Both the position numbers and the translations under genes were made by a program. Shown in pieces: positions 1-8,961 of a DNA stretch of 64,000 nt. The stretch's first letter is position 1. Each line of letters starts with the position of its first letter. The stretch spans positions 9,076 through 73,075 of the forward strand of contig PBGH01000004.1 in NCBI GenBank assembly GCA_002720055.1, read 5' to 3'. The DNA is from Methanobacteriota archaeon. GTDB lineage: Archaea; Thermoplasmatota; Poseidoniia; Poseidoniales; Thalassarchaeaceae. The notes below the pieces were generated by a model that saw nothing but the letters and a program-made list of their open reading frames with translations, did not search any database and had not been told where the DNA came from.

Positions 1-510
1 GACCCATTTTACTTCTGAAATCTCATTACTATTGGGAGTAACCTCTGCATCAGCGAAAACAACCATGATGTGATCAATCTCTCTTTCTATCCATTCATCG
101 TCCCATCGGCATGAATACTCCATTCTTCCAATGTGATGAAAATCCCAACTACCTGTCACGCTAGTGGTAATCCCCAATTCCTGCTCCAGCTTCCTTTTTG
201 CAGCATTTTCCACTCCTTTTTCTCCACAATTTTCGGACTCAATATCTAGAGGATGGCTACAACAACTATTCGCCCAAACACCGGGGAATGTGATTTTTTC
301 ACTAGATCTCTTTTGGATTAGTAATCTAGATTCACTATCAAAAATGAGTACACTGAAGGCCCTATGACGAATCCCTTCTCCACTGTGGCAAGATAATTTC
401 GAAGACGATCCAGTCACATTGTCGTTCTTATCTACAACCAGACACATTTCCCCCATCATCTCAGACTGTATCGAATCATGATCTTTCAAATCATGAGGTC
501 CATTCGTCAT
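1..510 (-). CDS. idi: Isopentenyl-diphosphate delta-isomerase, type I (partial, cut by left window edge)
   Basis: Converts IPP to DMAPP in isoprenoid synthesis. The visible 170 codons start at an ATG (508-510) and run off the left edge, so the C-terminus is missing. The frame reads MCLVVDKND, then the type I signature FPGVWANSCCSHPL with its catalytic Cys. A Nudix-like helix (GVENAAKRKLEQELGI) and the acidic metal/catalytic segment EREIDHIMVVF follow, with spacing as in bacterial and eukaryotic type I IDI. No in-frame ATG lies further upstream. It sits 32 bp downstream of the isopentenyl phosphate kinase gene on the same strand, so the two are probably co-transcribed. Many archaea use the unrelated type II enzyme; this one is the Nudix type. 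Confidence 0.9.
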   Translation of the reverse strand, partial: MTNGPHDLKDHDSIQSEMMGEMCLVVDKNDNVTGSSSKLSCHSGEGIRHRAFSVLIFDSESRLLIQKRSSEKITFPGVWANSCCSHPLDIESENCGEKGVENAAKRKLEQELGITTSVTGSWDFHHIGRMEYSCRWDDEWIEREIDHIMVVFADAEVTPNSNEISEVKWV

Positions 511-542
511 GTATGCATGGGAGTGGAGTCCGTATATGAAGG

Positions 543-1340
543 TCAACCGTTCACAATTCTAGTGCCTCTAGTTTCCCCATTCTCAATCAATTCGAGGATT
601 CTCTCTGGTTTTCTTCCATCAATTATCCAGACCTCGTCCACAAACTCTGAGATCATGACCGCCCTTTCTATCTTCAATGAGATGCCACCAGTTACATCGA
701 TTTCATCATCGTGATTTGCCTTGGCTTCAGAATTACTACTCCATCGCTCTATAAGTTCTGAACCTTCCTCTTCCGGGGGGGCAGTCATTATTCCCGGAGC
801 ATCTCCAATCAGAAAAATGGAATGAGTCACATCCGGAACATCCTTTGAAATACCAAGCATTAAGTCATCACCAGATAGAATTCCAAACTCTTGTTCATCC
901 CCGGTTTTGACCACATCTCCGAAAGTTATCGGTATCGGTTCATCAATACTTCTCTCGAAAAAGTCCAACTTTCCTCTAAAGTCACTCCCTGTACCTTCTG
1001 CCCATTCTGAGGGGGGGAAACTTTCGCTCAGTAAACCCTCCATCTCTAGTCTAAATGCTACCATAGAAGATAACTCTCTCATATCGGACCGAATCAGATT
1101 GACTGCCTCTCTTTGTTCACTGGAAATATCAGCATCTAAACCAGTCGCAATAACCCACTTCTTGGCTAGGAGATGACCGAATGAACCAGCACCATGGACC
1201 AGAACTACGGAAAACCCTAGACTTGCGACCTTTGAGATAACCTGAGCTATATTGTCCATCTTTTCCTCATCGAATGTCTTCATTTTTCCCTTATTTGTGA
1301 TCAATCCGCCTCCTAGCTTGATCACAACTCTTGGAGGCAT
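543..1340 (-). CDS. ipk: Isopentenyl phosphate kinase
   Basis: Phosphorylates isopentenyl phosphate to IPP, the last step of the archaeal mevalonate route. It belongs to the amino acid kinase fold. Near the N-terminus is the glycine-rich loop VVIKLGGGLITNK, then VLVHGAGSFGH with the conserved substrate-binding His (about residue 56), ILSGDDL (about 155-160), and the late DVTGG loop (about 215-219) shared by IPK and glutamate 5-kinase relatives. The length (265 aa from this ATG) fits the family. A TTG 18 bp upstream could add six residues, but the ATG puts the kinase loop close to the N-terminus as in homologues. Its product is the substrate of the isomerase encoded just downstream. Confidence 0.93.
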   Translation of the reverse strand: MPPRVVIKLGGGLITNKGKMKTFDEEKMDNIAQVISKVASLGFSVVLVHGAGSFGHLLAKKWVIATGLDADISSEQREAVNLIRSDMRELSSMVAFRLEMEGLLSESFPPSEWAEGTGSDFRGKLDFFERSIDEPIPITFGDVVKTGDEQEFGILSGDDLMLGISKDVPDVTHSIFLIGDAPGIMTAPPEEEGSELIERWSSNSEAKANHDDEIDVTGGISLKIERAVMISEFVDEVWIIDGRKPERILELIENGETRGTRIVNG

Positions 1341-1410
1341 GTGGCTCAAAGGTCTCAACTCTCATATTCTAATTTTTTCAAAAAACTGCACACAGATTTA
1401 ATCAGTAGTA

Positions 1411-1746
1411 GTGGTTGGTAGGCACGTGGAAAGCACTTCCGAGATTGAGAGATTCCAAAGGTGGCTTCAGTCAGAGATGGCCGAAGCATCGTCCATTCAG
1501 GACAGAGGTGAGAGAGAGAAGCGCCTTTTACAAATAGACATAGCTATTTCAGAAACAATAAGATACAGGGGAATTTTAGAGAATTTGGAAAAGCCACCTT
1601 CCTCACCATTTGTCTACAGGGAAAATCCTGTAAGGGCGAAGAGCAATTCTGAAGTCAAACCAGTTACAAAGAGTGGGGAGTGCCACATATGTGGGGCCAT
1701 CAAGTCCAATGACCTGGAATTTTGTCCCGTTTGTGGAGAATTCTAG
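1411..1746 (+). CDS. Small hypothetical protein with C-terminal zinc ribbon
   Basis: A 111-aa protein starting at GTG. The N-terminal two thirds is charged and predicted helical (residues about 8-60, rich in Glu, Arg and Gln, possibly a short coiled coil). The last 22 residues form a treble-clef style zinc ribbon, CHICGAIKSNDLEFCPVCG, with two CxxC knuckles. No enzyme family is recognised. Zinc ribbons of this type at archaeal C-termini often mediate nucleic-acid or protein contacts, but that is inference. It is divergent from ipk and convergent with kptA, meeting it at adjoining stop codons. The start is uncertain because no ATG is available upstream of the helical segment. Confidence 0.6.
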   Translation: MVGRHVESTSEIERFQRWLQSEMAEASSIQDRGEREKRLLQIDIAISETIRYRGILENLEKPPSSPFVYRENPVRAKSNSEVKPVTKSGECHICGAIKSNDLEFCPVCGEF

Positions 1747-2469
1747 TCATTCTTCCTCGAGCCAAGACTCTCTCAGTAAGGACAGCTCGGGATCATCTGG
1801 CCCGACTAATGAGAGATATTCGCCAGCTACGCTGTCAGTCAAGTAAACAGTCACGCCAGCGTGCCAAATAGTCTCTCCAGAAGCAGCCATTCTAGCGGTA
1901 TCAACTTCGATTATTGAAGGATCCTTATGATGAAATCTTCCAGCTTCAGCAGCTGATCTTATGCTAGCAGAGAGATGTACATGGGCTCTATCTCCCGGGC
2001 TAATTCCAACTTCTAATAAGTTACCAGACTCTTCTGGATCGCATGGATAGTAGAGCGAGTCGGGTATGTCCGTCGACGGGAGGTCCAACTCGATTTCCAC
2101 AGTGTGACCGTAAGTAGCCCTCATCATGTTCCCTCTTACCTCATACCTGCCCTTTGGATCAGTCTCAGAAATTGCGGATAGGTGATGAGGCCTCAGCCAG
2201 TGTTGCCTTCTCCTACCATCCTTGAATTTCCTTACAATATCTCTAACGTCTATCCATCCGTTAATATCCATTTCCAAATCGAATTTTTCCGGTGCATGCC
2301 TAAGTACTAGTGCTAATTTTCTAGCCATACTATCCCTTTCTCTTGTGCTCATAACAAACTTACCCTCAGCATTACACGCTGGACAAAGATCATCATCCGA
2401 GAAATAGCGGATACACCCATTCATCAAGCATTCCTTAATCATGGCACTTCGTGGGGGTAGATTACTCAT
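1747..2469 (-). CDS. kptA: RNA 2'-phosphotransferase (Tpt1/KptA)
   Basis: Transfers a 2'-phosphate from RNA to NAD+, giving ADP-ribose 1'',2''-cyclic phosphate. The family motifs are in order: RKLALVLRHAPEKF (KLSxxLRH-type), NGWIDV, KGRYEVRGNMMRATYGH (RIRANQGH-type), AHVHLS, and VYLTDSVAGEYLS near the C-terminus. A four-Cys knuckle (CLMNGC and CPAC) precedes the catalytic domain, as in several archaeal members. Possible starts are GTG 2484, ATG 2469 and ATG 2442; ATG 2469 was chosen, following GGGGTT. The window also encodes the tRNA-splicing endonuclease EndA, but archaeal splicing does not normally leave a 2'-phosphate, so KptA's natural substrate here is open. Confidence 0.9.
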   Translation of the reverse strand: MSNLPPRSAMIKECLMNGCIRYFSDDDLCPACNAEGKFVMSTRERDSMARKLALVLRHAPEKFDLEMDINGWIDVRDIVRKFKDGRRRQHWLRPHHLSAISETDPKGRYEVRGNMMRATYGHTVEIELDLPSTDIPDSLYYPCDPEESGNLLEVGISPGDRAHVHLSASIRSAAEAGRFHHKDPSIIEVDTARMAASGETIWHAGVTVYLTDSVAGEYLSLVGPDDPELSLLRESWLEEE

Positions 2470-2537
2470 GAACCCCTCGGTCACTAGTTGAATTGGTTTC
2501 TGGCAATCGTTATGTCCTGATAGCCCGACGAGTAAAT

Positions 2538-3671
2538 ATGAGGGCGGTAATTGTGGATTGGAAGAGGTCCCCTTTTACTAGGGCTCACAAGGGCCAGCTT
2601 TCCTCAGTTAGGCCGGATGAATTTGCCTCTCAGGTACTAAGAGAACTACTCCGAGAGGTTGTCTTTGATCCCCACCTAATCGATGACATAATTGTTGGCT
2701 GTGCTTATCCTGAGGGGGAGCAGGGTTACAACTTAGGCCGCATGATGTCTTTCCTAGGCGAACTTCCATACCAAGTACCGGGATATACAATCAATCGTCT
2801 CTGTGGATCTTCCATGCAGGCACTTTTATCTGCTGCATCTAGTATTTCTTCTGGTTGGGGTCAGTGCTTTCTGATTGGAGGCATAGAATCTATGTCCAGA
2901 GTGAAAAGGAGGGGTTTCAATTGGAGTCCACACCCAAATCTGGAGGCTGAATATCCTGAAGCATACATCAATATGGGGGAAACTGCAGAAAATGTAGCCA
3001 ATCTATACTCCATTTCTAGAATGGATCAGGAAAAATTCGCCTTAGAATCTCACAATAAATCTTCGATTGCATCTTCAAATGGTCACTTCAAGCAAGAACT
3101 AGTAACAATTCTTACTGAATCTGGAACCATAGAAGTCGATGGGTGTATACGTTCTGATACTTCTCTTGACTCTATGTCTAAGTTGAAACCAGCCTTTTCT
3201 GAAAATGGTACTGTTACAGCTGCCACTTCATCACCGCTTACCGATGGAGCAGTATTTGCATTGGTTTGTAATGAAGAATTTGCGGAGGCGAACTCCTTGG
3301 ATCCATTAGCAGCCATAGTTTCAGCCACAATAACTGGATGTAAACCAGATCTAATGGGGCTCGGACCCATTACAGCAACTCAGCAAATACTTGAAAGGAC
3401 TGGTTGGGACTCATCCGACGTCGACATCTTCGAAATTAATGAGGCATTTTCTTCCCAAAGTATTGCATGCATTAGAGAATTGGAGATAGATATAGACAAA
3501 GTTAATCTCGATGGGGGGGCCATTTCTTTAGGTCACCCCCTAGGTGCCTCGGGTGCAAGAATATCCTGTAAAGCTGCAAGCATATTGAAAAGAACCGGAA
3601 AGAGGAGGGCCATTGCAACTATGTGTATCGGCGGGGGAATGGGGATAGCAATTGCTCTGGAATCTCTTTAG
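2538..3671 (+). CDS. Thiolase (acetyl-CoA acetyltransferase family)
   Basis: A type II/I thiolase of 377 aa from this ATG, catalysing thiolytic cleavage or condensation of acyl-CoA. All three catalytic elements are present: the nucleophilic Cys in NRLCGSSMQ (C89), His in LGHPLGASG (about H333), and the C-terminal Cys in TMCIGGGMG (about C363). NEAFSSQ is the usual NEAF motif. The longer reading frame from 2493 would add 15 residues with no similarity to thiolases, so ATG 2538 is preferred. No beta-oxidation partners or DUF35-type partner lie beside it, so whether it degrades fatty acids or feeds the mevalonate pathway cannot be decided from context. Confidence 0.92.
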   Translation: MRAVIVDWKRSPFTRAHKGQLSSVRPDEFASQVLRELLREVVFDPHLIDDIIVGCAYPEGEQGYNLGRMMSFLGELPYQVPGYTINRLCGSSMQALLSAASSISSGWGQCFLIGGIESMSRVKRRGFNWSPHPNLEAEYPEAYINMGETAENVANLYSISRMDQEKFALESHNKSSIASSNGHFKQELVTILTESGTIEVDGCIRSDTSLDSMSKLKPAFSENGTVTAATSSPLTDGAVFALVCNEEFAEANSLDPLAAIVSATITGCKPDLMGLGPITATQQILERTGWDSSDVDIFEINEAFSSQSIACIRELEIDIDKVNLDGGAISLGHPLGASGARISCKAASILKRTGKRRAIATMCIGGGMGIAIALESL

Positions 3672-3699
3672 CTAATTGAAACAGTAATGGTGTTTGAAA

Positions 3700-4902
3700 A
3701 TGTCCAAGACCAAAGATACAGGCGTGAATAAGATAAGTGACTGTCTTAACGGTAAAAAAATAGCCCTTGTTATCTCGGGAGGAATAGCTGCAACTGAATC
3801 AATAAAAATTTCTAGGGAAATTAGAAGACACGGCGGAGCAGTCTATCCAATATTGACTAAGTCTGCCGAAAAAATCATTTCTCCATTGGCAGTTTCATGG
3901 GGGGCTGGGAGAGTTTCTGTAACCAAAGAATGGAATCATAAAATGGCCCAATTAGATACATTCGACGCTGTTCTCCTGGCGCCTGCCACTAGGAATACAA
4001 TCGCCAAATTCGTCCATGGGATTATCGATTCGCCTGCGCTCATGTCTCTTTCCGCGGCTTCAGGAAAGAAGACTCCCATGCTATTTGTTCCTTCAATGCA
4101 CAATGACCTTTTTGATGATCCGGTTACTGACGAATTGCTGCAATCAGTTTCCAACAAAGGCGTTGATATTTTATTGTCGGATTCAGATGAGGGTAGGAGA
4201 AAACAACCAGATCCAGTTTCCATAGTTGCAAAACTATGTCATATCGTGAACTCTAAATTAGCTTTCAGAAATAGAATAGCTATAACGATTGGAGCTACCA
4301 GATCATCAATAGACTCCGTTCGTTTCATTCAGAACTCGTCAAGTGGGAAAACTGGTTGGTCAATCGCAGAACATCTTTTCAGAATGGGCCATGATGTCAT
4401 ATGTGTGGCCGGAGTGACGAATCATGAACCTAGTTTTGTACTGCCAGATGTAAGAAAATCTTCTAACCCAGACAAAATGCTTGAAATTTGTATTGATTTA
4501 GCATCGTCGACCCATCCTCCAGGATTCTGGATTCACTCCGCAGCAGTACTTGATTATCAACCAGAAAAAGAAACAGGAAAGAGGAAAAGTGGCGATAGAA
4601 AATGGAATATTTCACTATATCCTGCAGCAAAACATCTTGATGAGCTTTCAGAATACACTAGCGATTCAACAAGAATCGGATTCAAGCTGGAGGACGACTC
4701 AGATAGTGAATATCTAATACCTAGAGCTTCAGAACTTATATCGAAGCACGGATTGCATGCTGTCGTGGCTAACTTAATTTCCGAAGCCTCCGAAACATCA
4801 ATACTTAGGTGCAGAATTATTTCGTCAAACAACGAAATAACCGAAATAAGTACTCTTGAGGAGTTATGTCAAAATCTTGAGTCGATAATTTCAGAGAATT
4901 AG
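3700..4902 (+). CDS. coaBC: Phosphopantothenoylcysteine decarboxylase/synthetase
   Basis: A bifunctional coenzyme A synthesis protein of 400 aa. The N-terminal flavoprotein decarboxylase (CoaC) half carries IALVISGGIAATES for FMN binding, the catalytic His in EWNHKM (about H80), LLAPATRNTIAKFVHGI and the VPSMHNDLF loop. The C-terminal CoaB half begins near residue 190 with ITIGATRSSIDSVRFIQNSSSGKTG, the CTP/phosphopantothenate-binding start. Length and domain order match archaeal and bacterial Dfp proteins. ATG 3700 is preferred over the in-frame TTG at 3694. It follows the thiolase by 28 bp and could share its transcript. The CoA product is the cofactor of the thiolase upstream. Confidence 0.93.
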   Translation: MSKTKDTGVNKISDCLNGKKIALVISGGIAATESIKISREIRRHGGAVYPILTKSAEKIISPLAVSWGAGRVSVTKEWNHKMAQLDTFDAVLLAPATRNTIAKFVHGIIDSPALMSLSAASGKKTPMLFVPSMHNDLFDDPVTDELLQSVSNKGVDILLSDSDEGRRKQPDPVSIVAKLCHIVNSKLAFRNRIAITIGATRSSIDSVRFIQNSSSGKTGWSIAEHLFRMGHDVICVAGVTNHEPSFVLPDVRKSSNPDKMLEICIDLASSTHPPGFWIHSAAVLDYQPEKETGKRKSGDRKWNISLYPAAKHLDELSEYTSDSTRIGFKLEDDSDSEYLIPRASELISKHGLHAVVANLISEASETSILRCRIISSNNEITEISTLEELCQNLESIISEN

Positions 4903-4951
4903 GTAATAATTTAACGAATGATTCAAGCAGCCCGTCTCAGGGGCTCCCATT

Positions 4952-6469
4952 GTGTCAAGACCGTCTAAGGCCAAAAGGGGCATCCCTCCAAAGACCGATT
5001 TTAACTCATGGTATCCATCAATTGTAGAGATAGCCGATTTAGTGGATAAAAGATATCCGATAAAGGGAATGGACGTATGGAAGCCGTACGGCTTATCAGC
5101 CATGAGTCTGATTGATTCCCTTGCAAGGATTGAGATGAGGAGGACGAATCATCAGGAGTATAGATTTCCTTTGCTAGTTCCCGAGGACTTATTGGATAAA
5201 GAGAACATTCTAGTTTCTAAGCTCAAGGCTGCGAGGGAAGCTGGTGTAGATTCCTCGGAATTAAGATTAGACGACGAAGAATCAGGATTCAAGAAAGAAG
5301 TATATTGGGTTACTCACGGTGGAGAAAATGAGCTGGAAGTCCCGATGTTTCTCAGGCCCACATCTGAGACGCCAATGTATTCAATGTTCTCTCTTTGGAT
5401 TCGAAGTCATGCTGACTTGCCTCTGAAGACATTTCAAATTGTCAATACTTTCCGGTATGAAACAAAGCAAACCAGATCTTTCATCCGAGTAAGAGAAATT
5501 CATTTCTTCGAGGCACATACCGTTCATGCCGATGAAAAGGGTGCCGATTCGCAGATTGAAGAAGATGCTGAAATGGTTCGAAGGATTTTACGAGAATTAT
5601 GCCTCCCATCAATTGTTTGTAAAAGGCCGGTATGGGATACATTTCCTGGTGCTTGGTATACCAAAGCAGCAGATGTTGTGATGCCCAATGGAAGAACACT
5701 GCAGGTCGCAACTTATCATCACTATCGGGATCAATGGGCCGAAGCCTTCGACCTAACATATGAAGACTCTGAGGGAAATACCAAATCTTGCCATCAGACA
5801 ACCTTTGGAATGTCAGAGAGGCTATTGGGGGCAGTAGTCGGAATGCATGGCGATGATAATGGCCTAATCATGCCACCATCAGTTGCCCCAATCCAAGTAA
5901 TTGTAATGCCTATAGCATCTCATTCTGATCCAAATGTAATTACTGCTGTAGAAGATTTATCCGGACGACTGTATAATCTTGGTATAAGGGTAGAAACAGA
6001 TGTCAGAGATGTCAGACCCGGGGTGAAACACTTTGACTGGGAAATTAAGGGAGCCCCTCTAAGGATCGAATTGGGACCAAGAGACCTAGCTTCTGGAAAA
6101 TGCATAGTATCATTGAGAACCGGGGGGAAGGTAAAAGTAAACTTGGATGATGCTCCGGAAAAAATAATCCAGCTATTAGAATCCGTATCAGACGAGCTCA
6201 GATCAAGAGCTGAAAAATTGGTTTCGGAACTTGTTAAACCATTTCCTTTGGAAAAAATTCCTCATGAAGGATCAATCCAAGATAAAATCGAGGAAGGAAT
6301 TGTTTACGAACTCCCGTTCTCTGGTAATGACTCAGATGCGGAAATTCTCGAAAAGAAAACCGGATTAACTCTTTTAGGGGAATCTGATAATGAATTTGAT
6401 TCTCAGAAGCCATGTGTAATTACTGGAAATCTAACCTGTAAGAGGCAGTTCGTGGCTAGGATGTACTGA
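4952..6469 (+). CDS. proS: Prolyl-tRNA synthetase, archaeal/eukaryotic type
   Basis: Class II synthetase of 505 aa that charges tRNA-Pro. The N-terminus reads YPSIVEIADLVDKRYPIKGMDVWKPYG, diagnostic of archaeal ProRS. Motif 2 is FRYETKQTRSFIRVREIHFFEAHT and motif 3 is LRIELGPRD. The anticodon-binding domain (about residues 310-410) is followed by the archaeal/eukaryotic C-terminal zinc-type extension ending in FVARMY. The start is GTG; no in-frame ATG precedes the conserved N-terminus. A TATA-like AT-rich stretch lies at about 4903-4914, leaving a short leader. The 3' end overlaps the convergent downstream gene by 39 bp. tRNA-Pro(UGG) is also encoded in this window at 34.4 kb. Confidence 0.95.
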   Translation: MSRPSKAKRGIPPKTDFNSWYPSIVEIADLVDKRYPIKGMDVWKPYGLSAMSLIDSLARIEMRRTNHQEYRFPLLVPEDLLDKENILVSKLKAAREAGVDSSELRLDDEESGFKKEVYWVTHGGENELEVPMFLRPTSETPMYSMFSLWIRSHADLPLKTFQIVNTFRYETKQTRSFIRVREIHFFEAHTVHADEKGADSQIEEDAEMVRRILRELCLPSIVCKRPVWDTFPGAWYTKAADVVMPNGRTLQVATYHHYRDQWAEAFDLTYEDSEGNTKSCHQTTFGMSERLLGAVVGMHGDDNGLIMPPSVAPIQVIVMPIASHSDPNVITAVEDLSGRLYNLGIRVETDVRDVRPGVKHFDWEIKGAPLRIELGPRDLASGKCIVSLRTGGKVKVNLDDAPEKIIQLLESVSDELRSRAEKLVSELVKPFPLEKIPHEGSIQDKIEEGIVYELPFSGNDSDAEILEKKTGLTLLGESDNEFDSQKPCVITGNLTCKRQFVARMY

Positions 6470-7021
6470 CCTCTTCCTCCAAATTAATCCTATTAAAATC
6501 AATGAGAAACAAAGTCCTAGAAGAATGATATCACCAAGGAGGGGGGAGCTCATTGGTTTGACCCATGATTCTATCTGATGGATTCCATCCCATGAATAAC
6601 CTTCTGTAAAAACCAACTTAGTTTGTCCGTATTCGTCATTGCATATTTGCCTCATATCTGCAACACCTGTTGAGCATAGAACAGAACCGATTCCGAATGC
6701 CATATTGTAAAGTACGAAAATTGAGCCGATTAATCCAGTTAAAATTAGTAAATACCTAGGTCTTCCGCGATTCGAAGGATCACTCGCCTTATTCAGAGGT
6801 ATAATTGGTTGAAAATCAGGTAAGCTAACATCGCTAGTAATTGGGGCAGCATCAGGGGAAGGTCCAACAGTCTTTATCTCTGGCGCTAATACGCCCATTT
6901 CTTCTAGTGCTTCGCTACCATAAATTCTCTCTGCCATCGAATAAAGGCTGGAATCGCCATCTATCTCCTCGGGGTTAATATCTCCTGAAAGAAGCCTCCT
7001 CACTGCGTCTGGATCGGGCAT
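6431..7021 (-). CDS. Hypothetical protein with two C-terminal membrane segments
   Basis: A 196-aa protein of unknown function. Residues 1-90 are acidic and soluble, starting MPDPDAVRRLLSGDINPEE, a short helical pattern. Two hydrophobic segments follow, ILTGLIGSIFVLYNMAFGIG (about 95-115) and IILLGLCFSLILIGLIW (about 165-182), separated by a roughly 50-residue loop that contains two Cys (VLCSTGVADMRQICNDE). Those Cys could form a disulfide if the loop faces outside. The last 39 bp overlap the end of proS on the other strand. ATG 7021 is preferred to the upstream TTG. No family is recognised. Confidence 0.6.
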   Translation of the reverse strand: MPDPDAVRRLLSGDINPEEIDGDSSLYSMAERIYGSEALEEMGVLAPEIKTVGPSPDAAPITSDVSLPDFQPIIPLNKASDPSNRGRPRYLLILTGLIGSIFVLYNMAFGIGSVLCSTGVADMRQICNDEYGQTKLVFTEGYSWDGIHQIESWVKPMSSPLLGDIILLGLCFSLILIGLIWRKRSVHPSHELPLTG

Positions 7022-7077
7022 ATCGGTAGATTCTCGCAATCAATACCCCTATGAAATGAACCCCATAATGAACTCAA

Positions 7078-8034
7078 TTATTGCATATTTCTACGTTTAA
7101 TCGATTTCCTAACCGCCGAGCATATGGAAATTGCATCTAATCCCATCATAGTCATTAACTCCGATGTTCCGCCACTTTCTCCAAATCTATCATTTACCCC
7201 AATCATTTCTACGGGAATGGGATTATTCTTTCCAGTCCACTCTGAAATCGCACTCCCAAGGCCACCAATTATGGAGTGATCTTCTGCTGTAACTAGGCAA
7301 CCACATTTTTCGGCTAAATCGGATAATAGTGCTAAATCCAATGGCTTAATTGTGTGCATATCAACCACCGTGCAATTTACTCCCTCTTCATTGAGTATTT
7401 TTGCAGCTTCTATGGACCTCTCAACCATCACTCCACAGGAAATTATCGCCGAATCGCTCCCTTCAATTATGATACTGCCCTTACCAATTTCCAAATTCCC
7501 CGCCGAATCTTCATCGTATATCCTAGAAGTTTTGTTTCTTGCCGTCCTCATGTATGATGGACCTTCATTTTCCAGTAGCTTTACTGTGAGCTCTTCTGCT
7601 GACAAATCGTCACATGGGTGGATGACGGTCATTTTGGGAATGGTCCTGTATATCCCCAAGTCTTCTATTGACTGAGCACTGCTGCCGTCGCTACCAGTGT
7701 GGATTCCTCCATGGCTGCCGCAGATATGGACAGAAAGTCCGGGCCTAGCAACTCCATTCCTGACTTGTTCGAACGCTCTCTCTGTAAAAATAGCGAAGGT
7801 GCTAGCGAAGGGGATTTTACCAGAAGAAGCCAATCCGGCGGCTACTAGCATCATGTTCTGCTCGGCAATTCCTAGTGATACCGTTCTATCAGGAAAATCA
7901 TCTCTAAAGTAGCATGATTTTGTAGATTTTCCAAGGTCTGCCTCGAGGACAACCACCCTCTCGTCTTGAGCTAATCTTAGGAGTCCCCGCCCATATCCAT
8001 CTCTCGAAGCACCTCCCTCGGACGGAGCACTCAT
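7078..8034 (-). CDS. Transketolase, C-terminal subunit
   Basis: The pyrimidine-binding and C-terminal half of a split transketolase (318 aa), which transfers two-carbon units in the non-oxidative pentose phosphate pathway. Visible are the TPP-activating Glu in SLGIAEQNMMLVAAGLA, STFAIFTERAFEQVRN, GSHGGIHTGSDGSSAQ and the conserved C-terminal segment DHSIIGGLGSAISE. The domain order is that of the second half of TktA or DXS-like enzymes. Its start ATG overlaps the stop of the N-terminal subunit gene by 4 bp, which argues for translational coupling and a stoichiometric complex. Split transketolases are common in archaea and some bacteria. Confidence 0.93.
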   Translation of the reverse strand: MSAPSEGGASRDGYGRGLLRLAQDERVVVLEADLGKSTKSCYFRDDFPDRTVSLGIAEQNMMLVAAGLASSGKIPFASTFAIFTERAFEQVRNGVARPGLSVHICGSHGGIHTGSDGSSAQSIEDLGIYRTIPKMTVIHPCDDLSAEELTVKLLENEGPSYMRTARNKTSRIYDEDSAGNLEIGKGSIIIEGSDSAIISCGVMVERSIEAAKILNEEGVNCTVVDMHTIKPLDLALLSDLAEKCGCLVTAEDHSIIGGLGSAISEWTGKNNPIPVEMIGVNDRFGESGGTSELMTMMGLDAISICSAVRKSIKRRNMQ

Positions 8035-8849
8035 TTCAGCTCCTCCAAAGCGATCTGTAACTCTTCATCATTAGGAGCCTTTCCATGGAAAGATGGATTA
8101 TCTTCCATGAATGAAACACCCTTGCCCTTAATTGTGTGAGCAATAATTGCACTAGGCGAGGTCTGATTCCCATTAGCCCAGTCAATCGCCTCAATTAGTT
8201 CAGGGATATTGTGGCCATCTACTTCCAAAACATTCCAGCCGAAGGAAGCAAATTTTGCTCCGATATCTCCTACCTCCATCTGAACATTCATGAAATCATC
8301 ATTTTGAATTCTATTTCTATCTACAATCACCCTAAGGTTGGAAGCATTGTGATATGATGCTGCCATCGCTGCCTCCCAAATCTGCCCTTCTTGGGTCTCT
8401 CCATCTCCCAACATTACCCAAATCCTTCTTTCGCTGGAGTCCATCTTTGCTGCAATCGAACAGCCCAATCCGAAAGAAAGTCCCATGCCCAGACTTCCTG
8501 CAGAAAAATCGACACCCTTGGTCCAGTCCATATCTACATGTCCTTGGCACACAGAACCAAGCGTCCTAAATCCAAAAATATCCTCTTCCTCAAGAACTCC
8601 CATCTGATGAAGAAGAGAGTACATCGCCGGACTGGCATGTCCTTTGCTCATAATGAATCGATCACGATCTGGCCATTCGGGATTGCTAGTATCGAATCGG
8701 AAATCCGTAGCATAAAGTGCGACCATGGCATCTATTGCAGATAGTGAACCACCCGGATGACCTGATTTGGCTGCATGGGTCATCCTCAGGATGTCTATTC
8801 GACACTTTCTAGCCATTTCACTTAATTCATCATGACTCTGGTTCGCCAT
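8031..8849 (-). CDS. Transketolase, N-terminal subunit
   Basis: The thiamine-diphosphate-binding half of transketolase (272 aa). It carries AAKSGHPGGSLSAIDAM, MSKGHASPAMYSLL, and the TPP motif GDGETQEGQIWEAA ending in VDRNRIQND, plus the catalytic-His region SFHGKAPNDEE near the C-terminus. ATG 8849 is preferred to the in-frame GTG 9 bp upstream, and a purine-rich GTGGGG precedes it. It is the first gene of a two-gene unit with the C-terminal subunit. The product probably acts in the cytoplasm to interconvert pentose and triose/hexose phosphates, supplying ribose and erythrose 4-phosphate; the latter is a precursor of chorismate, the substrate of MqnA encoded nearby. Confidence 0.93.
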   Translation of the reverse strand: MANQSHDELSEMARKCRIDILRMTHAAKSGHPGGSLSAIDAMVALYATDFRFDTSNPEWPDRDRFIMSKGHASPAMYSLLHQMGVLEEEDIFGFRTLGSVCQGHVDMDWTKGVDFSAGSLGMGLSFGLGCSIAAKMDSSERRIWVMLGDGETQEGQIWEAAMAASYHNASNLRVIVDRNRIQNDDFMNVQMEVGDIGAKFASFGWNVLEVDGHNIPELIEAIDWANGNQTSPSAIIAHTIKGKGVSFMEDNPSFHGKAPNDEELQIALEELK

Positions 8850-8961
8850 AGTCCCCACGAGTTAAAGTGACACCTCGGGGCTATTGATAGTTTTCAATGT
8901 GAAATTTCTAAACCACCGAGAGAGTGGTTCAAATCATAGCTTTACTTCGGGATAATCGAAT

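Noticed and set aside
543..1358. TTG start for ipk giving six more residues
   Set aside because: ATG 1340 places the kinase loop at the expected distance from the N-terminus; the extension has no family support.
6431..6469. Convergent overlap of proS and the hypothetical gene as a sign of a frameshift
   Set aside because: Both frames are intact to their stops with normal C-termini; such tail overlaps recur in this compact genome.
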